The translations under genes were made by a program, and so were the position numbers. The notes below the pieces were generated by a model. That model searched no databases and was not told the DNA's origin. It saw nothing but the letters and a program-made list of their open reading frames with translations. From RGIG9060 sp052173655 (GTDB lineage: Bacteria > Spirochaetota > Spirochaetia > Treponematales > Treponemataceae), in NCBI GenBank assembly GCA_052173655.1, contig JBQMYD010000004.1:211954-275953 (forward strand): a DNA stretch of 64,000 bases, given 5' to 3'. Positions 60,203 through 64,000 of the stretch are shown piece after piece (positions within the stretch are counted from its first letter, which is position 1; each line of letters begins with the position of its first letter).

Positions 60203-61735
60203 ATGTGGCAATTAATTTTGTATATTACTCTCCCAATTGTTGGAATTGTTCTTGGATGGATTATTCGCTGGATTTATGCCAGATTTCAACTATCTGCTTC
60301 TGAACAAAGAGCAGAGCGTGTAAAGCAAGATGCCATAAGGGAAGCTGAAGCTCAGAAAAAAGAAATTTTATTAGAAGCCAAAGAACAACGCATTCGAGAG
60401 CAAAAACAACAGGAAAGGGAAGATCGCGAGCATCGTAGTGAATTGCAGCGTTATGAACGTAGAATTAGTCAAAAAGAAGAAGCTTTAGACAACAAAGCTT
60501 TAAAGTTTGATGAACTGGAAAAAAATTTTGCAAAACGTGAAAAAGATATTATTGAAAAAGAGTCTGTATTAAAAAATCAGGAAGAGCATTATCGAAAAGA
60601 ATTAGAGAGAATTTCCGGGCTTTCTGCACAGGAAGCAAAAAATCTTATTATTCAAAACCTTGAAAATGAAGCTCGTCATGATGCACAAGCCCTTTTGAAC
60701 AAGATAGAACAGGAAGCACAGCTAAATGCCGAAAAACATGCAAGGGACATTCTTGTTACTACTATTCAACGGATTGCAACCGAAACCACCGGTGATATAA
60801 CGGTTACAACTGTTTCTTTGCCAAGTGACGAAATGAAAGGAAGAATAATAGGTCGTGAAGGAAGAAATATCAGAACACTTGAAACATTGACCGGAGTTGA
60901 TATCATTATAGATGATACTCCTGAAGCTGTAGTTATTTCATGTTTTGATCCTGTTTGTAAGGAAATTGCAAAGGTATCTTTGGAGCGTCTTATTTCTGAC
61001 GGAAGAATTCATCCTGCAAGAATAGAAGAAGTTGTGCAAAAGGTTACTCGTGAAATTCAGCAAAAGATTTATGAAGAGGGAGAAAAGACTCTTTTTGATC
61101 TTGGAATTCACAACATGAGTCAAGACGGAATTAGGGCTTTAGGTCGCTTGTATTTTAGAACGAGCTACGGTCAAAATGTATTGAACCATTCAAAAGAAGT
61201 TTCGATAATTGCGGGAATGATAGCTGCGGAAATAGGTGCCGACAGAGAATTGGCAAAGAGAGCTGCTTTATTGCACGATATAGGTAAGGGTACCGAAACT
61301 GATTCTGAAAGAAATCACGCCGAAGTTGGAGCTGAAATAGCACGAAAGATGGGGGAAGATGCCAGAATTGTAAATGCCATTGCCTCTCATCACAATGATG
61401 TTGAGCCTGAGTGTATTGAGGCTGTTATTGTGCAGATTGCAGATGCAATTTCTGCTGCAAGACCGGGTGCCAGACGTGAAACGATGGATAATTATGTAAA
61501 ACGTCTTGAAAACCTTGAAGCTGTTGCTGAGGGCTTTAACGGAGTTGAAAAAGCGTATGCAATTCAAGCCGGAAGAGAACTTAGAGTTTTGGTAAACAAC
61601 GAAAAAATTGCAGACAGTGAAGTAAAGGACTTGGCAAGAAATATTGCCAAGCAAATTGAAAATGATCTAAAGTATCCGGGTAGAATAAAAATTACAATGA
61701 TAAGGGAAACAAGAATTGTAGAATATGCAAGATAG
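60203..61735 (+). CDS. rny: Ribonuclease Y
   Basis: The 510-residue endoribonuclease initiates mRNA decay at the membrane. It has an N-terminal transmembrane helix (LILYITLPIVGIVLGWII), a long coiled coil (about 30-190), a KH domain (GRIIGREGRNIRTLETLTGVD) and a metal-dependent HD domain (NHSKEVSIIAGMIAAEIG, ALLHDIGKGTE). The length is normal. I chose the ATG at 60203, preceded by GTGGAGG; an upstream in-frame ATG lies before the expected transcription start. Confidence 0.96.
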   Translation: MWQLILYITLPIVGIVLGWIIRWIYARFQLSASEQRAERVKQDAIREAEAQKKEILLEAKEQRIREQKQQEREDREHRSELQRYERRISQKEEALDNKALKFDELEKNFAKREKDIIEKESVLKNQEEHYRKELERISGLSAQEAKNLIIQNLENEARHDAQALLNKIEQEAQLNAEKHARDILVTTIQRIATETTGDITVTTVSLPSDEMKGRIIGREGRNIRTLETLTGVDIIIDDTPEAVVISCFDPVCKEIAKVSLERLISDGRIHPARIEEVVQKVTREIQQKIYEEGEKTLFDLGIHNMSQDGIRALGRLYFRTSYGQNVLNHSKEVSIIAGMIAAEIGADRELAKRAALLHDIGKGTETDSERNHAEVGAEIARKMGEDARIVNAIASHHNDVEPECIEAVIVQIADAISAARPGARRETMDNYVKRLENLEAVAEGFNGVEKAYAIQAGRELRVLVNNEKIADSEVKDLARNIAKQIENDLKYPGRIKITMIRETRIVEYAR

Positions 61736-61752
61736 TGTTTTTCCGCTTTTGT

Positions 61753-61789
61753 AAAAAAAGAGGCTGTTGAGTTGCAGTCTCTTTTTTTT
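61753..61789. terminator. Bidirectional terminator between rny and the FliL-like gene
   Basis: AAAAAAAGAG-CTG (61753-61766, one bulge) pairs with CAG-CTCTTTTTTT (61775-61788), with T-runs for both strands, serving the two converging genes. Confidence 0.75.
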
Positions 61790-61827
61790 GATTTTGCTTT
61801 TTTTACAAATTCATTTTTATTGATTTA

Positions 61828-62337
61828 CTAGTCCAAAAGGATATATTCTTCAAAATACAGTGCGTTGATATTTCCCATTGAAAGTTCTTCATTTAGCTGT
61901 CTTGTGATTTGGGCTTTTATCGTTTGTTCGTTCATCTGAAGTAGCTGTTCTTTTGTTTTATTGTTGAAGTAATTTGTAACGATAGATTTTATTTTGGATT
62001 CTTTTTGACAAAATTCTTCATGTAACGGTTTGTTGTCTTTTTCATATTCTATTACGGGGCTGATTACTACAGGAATTTTGTCTTTTGTAATTGTACGCAG
62101 TCTACCCCAATCATTAAAGTTTGCAGTTGAAGATACAGGACTTTCATTTTTTGAAGAAGCTTGAATTACTTGACGGACTGCTTTTTTATTTTTTGATGAT
62201 TCTGAGATAAAAAAAATAAGAGACAGGACTGCGATACTTAAAAAAAATGCACATATTATGAGCAATAACAAAGAATTAACAGAATTGAGAATTTTCCTTT
62301 TTGAAGCTTTAAAATTATTATGTTCTTTGTTATACAC
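61828..62337 (-). CDS. FliL-like protein
   Basis: The 169-residue single-pass membrane protein has a TM helix at about 22-47 (LLLLIICAFFLSIAVLSLIFF) and a periplasmic domain whose end matches FliL: REVRQ... is absent, but the block LQMNEQTIKAQITRQLNEEL ... GNINALYFEEYILLD corresponds to the FliL pattern of helix, N-x-x-L, then v-yF-x-ef-v. FliL sits around the stator and supports torque. The N-terminal beta half is shorter than usual, so assignment is moderate. GTG at 62337 is used. A promoter lies so close that the message would be leaderless. Confidence 0.65.
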   Translation of the reverse strand: MYNKEHNNFKASKRKILNSVNSLLLLIICAFFLSIAVLSLIFFISESSKNKKAVRQVIQASSKNESPVSSTANFNDWGRLRTITKDKIPVVISPVIEYEKDNKPLHEEFCQKESKIKSIVTNYFNNKTKEQLLQMNEQTIKAQITRQLNEELSMGNINALYFEEYILLD

Positions 62338-62343
62338 GGACTT

Positions 62344-62372
62344 AGTTTAACGATTTTTTATCAAGTATTCAA
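62344..62372 (-). promoter_or_regulatory. Promoter of the FliL-like gene
   Basis: On the minus strand: TTGAAT (62372-62367), a 17-base spacer, TAAACT (62349-62344). The expected start falls on or next to the GTG at 62337. Confidence 0.4.
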
Positions 62373-62451
62373 GTTTTATGCCGAAAATATAATACGTGGG
62401 ATTTTTTTTATTTACGAATAATATAAAAAATTCTGTACTTGCGGAGGGTAT

Positions 62452-64000
62452 GTGAGTTCAGGCCAAAAAGCCTCGCTTAGTTTATTGATTTCAGTTCTCA
62501 TTTTTGCAGCATTTAGCGTGCTTTCTTTTGCAAAACTTTTTTCCATAATAGAAACAAAGTTTTATCAAAATTCTGTGATTGCATCCTTAAATGAAAAATT
62601 AGAAAAACTTTCTTCGGAATTTGATAAATATAATTTAACTCTTGAAGGTCGCTTTAAAGAATTTGTAAATTTAAGTTCTGTAAAAAATTCTATGAATCTT
62701 AGTCAGTCTGCGGGTGAAATAAGAGAGAGGGCAGATTTTGCCGGAAAACTTTTGTCAGAAACTGACGGTTTACTTGGAATCAGGATAGTTGATTCAAACG
62801 GTACTAAAATTCATTACAGTTCTTTTTTTAGTGATTTGCTTAAAAATGAAAAAGATAAAATAAGTTATCGCAGCTATTCAAAACTTGATGAAGTTGATTT
62901 TTCTAAAGTTGAATTTTTGCCAAGTGAAAGAAAAAAACTTTGTAAAATCTACTTTGACTGTGAAAACGAAAGGATAATTTACAGTTTTCCTCATAAAGAT
63001 AGCTATAGAAATTTTACGGGGACGGTGCTTTTTTATCTTAGTGCAAAAGATTTTGCAAGATATCTTTCTGTAAAGAATTTACTTTCGATTTCTGAAAACT
63101 GTCGAATAATGCGGATTGAACCTGATAACAGCTTGGAAAATTCAAGAAAAAACCAGGGTTATATTATAGGCTTGCCGTCTGAATCGTATAATCTTATAAA
63201 AAAAGAAATATCGGATTTATGGGTACAAGGAATTTACGGATGTCAAAAGATTTTAGAAACACAAGATTTTGACTGGTATTGTATTACTTGTGCATTGAAC
63301 AAGGAAGTTTTAATTACTTTTGTTTTTAAAAGCGATTTACTTGTATTTGGAATGCCGGTAAAAATTTTATTCCTTTCATGTACTTTTATAACTTTGTATT
63401 TAATTTGCCTTTTGCTTTTTAGTATAAAACAGGATGAACAGCTTGTAATCAGAAACAAAATAAAAAAACTGCAATTTTCCATAATTAACGATTATCTTGA
63501 AGCAAAAACGGATGTAGATTGGGATGTTGTTGCAGCAAATATTCAAAACCGCAGGAAAAAAGTTGATTCTCAGATAAAAAAGAGTTTGGGAAGAAAATAC
63601 AAGAAGAACAAGGATTTTGTAGACGAGTTATTAGAAAAAAGCTGGGCTGAAATTCAGCATAGAATAGGCATAAACGATCCTGAAACTAAAAATCAGGCTG
63701 TGATTAATGCAAATATCAGCGAAATTAGGGCTGTTCTTGAAGAATTATTGCAGTCGGTTTCTTTGTTAAAAAGAGAGGCTCATAATATTGCAAAACCGGG
63801 TGCAGCAAATTCAAAAGCTAAACTTGATAAATCTTTGACCCAAGAAAATCTTAATGTGCCTCTTGAAGAACTTGATGAAGTCGAAGAACTTGATGAAGTT
63901 GAAGAACTTGATGAAGTTGAAGAACTTGACGAAGTTGAAGAACTTGACGAAGTTGAAGAACTTGACGAAGTTGAAGAACTTGACGAAGTTGAAGAACTTG
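62452..64000 (+). CDS. Two-TM sensor-like protein with acidic repeats, N-terminal part (runs off the window)
   Basis: The gene is open for 516 codons to the window edge. GTG at 62452 follows GGAGGG closely; no other start with a ribosome site is in frame. Residues 10-32 form a TM helix (LLISVLIFAAFSVLSFA), residues 35-295 a likely periplasmic sensor region (IRERADFAGKLLSETDGLLGIRIVDSNGTKIHYSS is CACHE-like), and residues 300-325 a second TM helix (ILFLSCTFITLYLICLLLF). A Lys-rich helical cytoplasmic part follows, then acidic EELDEV repeats from residue 472. No HAMP, kinase or MCP signalling domain is seen before the edge. Signalling function is inferred from topology only. Confidence 0.75.
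   Translation, partial: MSSGQKASLSLLISVLIFAAFSVLSFAKLFSIIETKFYQNSVIASLNEKLEKLSSEFDKYNLTLEGRFKEFVNLSSVKNSMNLSQSAGEIRERADFAGKLLSETDGLLGIRIVDSNGTKIHYSSFFSDLLKNEKDKISYRSYSKLDEVDFSKVEFLPSERKKLCKIYFDCENERIIYSFPHKDSYRNFTGTVLFYLSAKDFARYLSVKNLLSISENCRIMRIEPDNSLENSRKNQGYIIGLPSESYNLIKKEISDLWVQGIYGCQKILETQDFDWYCITCALNKEVLITFVFKSDLLVFGMPVKILFLSCTFITLYLICLLLFSIKQDEQLVIRNKIKKLQFSIINDYLEAKTDVDWDVVAANIQNRRKKVDSQIKKSLGRKYKKNKDFVDELLEKSWAEIQHRIGINDPETKNQAVINANISEIRAVLEELLQSVSLLKREAHNIAKPGAANSKAKLDKSLTQENLNVPLEELDEVEELDEVEELDEVEELDEVEELDEVEELDEVEELDEVEEL
63865..64000 (+). repeat. 18-base tandem repeat encoding EELDEV
   Basis: Seven full units and part of an eighth reach the window edge. Each is GAAGAACTTGAYGAAGTT with one variable base: units 1-3 use GAT, later ones GAC, and unit 1 ends GTC. 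The number of units beyond the edge is unknown. The repeat keeps the reading frame. Confidence 0.92.

Noticed and set aside
1..64000. tRNA or rRNA genes, CRISPR arrays, complete insertion sequences, known riboswitches
   Set aside because: Scanning the intergenic regions showed no cloverleaf-type T-loop motif, no regularly spaced repeats with unique spacers, no transposase, and no recognisable riboswitch core. A covariance-model search would be decisive.

Overview
The window looks like part of a spirochaete chromosome, most likely a host-associated Treponema. It is AT-rich, and it carries several spirochaete-type genes: a very large TPR protein resembling the Borrelia flagellar-collar protein FlcA, a DUF2259 secreted protein, several lipoproteins with loose spirochaete-style lipoboxes, and cheB, cheR and a FliL-like gene. 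No rRNA, tRNA, CRISPR array or complete insertion sequence was seen.

Layout. Bases 1-3800 (minus strand): the start of a lipoprotein carboxylesterase that runs off the window, an NADP-type isocitrate dehydrogenase, and a membrane c-di-GMP phosphodiesterase. Bases 3860-12720 (plus): fused aspartokinase/homoserine dehydrogenase, an acyl-CoA synthetase, then two copies of a cassette made of an XRE-cupin regulator and an acyl-CoA ligase. Bases 12860-17690 (minus): an NSS transporter, then pheS-pheT. Bases 17690-22050: an accessory island with a two-gene operon. One gene encodes a winged-helix/zinc-ribbon protein with a class III nucleotide-cyclase-like domain. The other encodes a soluble partner with no recognised family. 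Decayed C-terminal tails of type II/IIG adenine methyltransferases flank the pair. Bases 22050-25600: an acyltransferase-3 membrane protein and an Ig-like lipoprotein. Bases 25770-28915 (minus): glycerol dehydrogenase and dihydroxyacetone kinase. Bases 29050-31930: trkA-trkH potassium uptake.

Bases 32000-44400 hold envelope and motility genes. The FlcA-like gene sits behind a near-perfect sigma-28 promoter and contains large internal repeats; nearby are a dolichol-kinase-like enzyme, several exported proteins, a U32 protein and ssb. Bases 44600-56000 hold housekeeping genes: hisC, a phosphoesterase, corA, a PilZ protein, two FtsJ-fold rRNA methyltransferases, a LysM/M23 lipoprotein, a polyprenyl synthase, a TPR protein and a RseC-like protein. 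Bases 55800-64000 hold cheR-cheB, the lptC-lptA-lptB operon, RNase Y, a FliL-like protein, and the first part of a two-TM sensor-like protein that enters an 18-base tandem repeat at the window edge.

The genes form short operons with frequent 4-base ATGA or GTGA overlaps. Common themes are envelope biogenesis (Lpt, polyprenyl, M23), motility and chemotaxis (FlcA-like, CheR/CheB, FliL-like), c-di-GMP signalling (an EAL enzyme and a PilZ receptor) and carboxylate or glycerol use. The strongest candidate for an undescribed system is the cyclase-like operon at 18686-20966. It resembles Pycsar-type defence cyclases but lacks a TIR or transmembrane effector.
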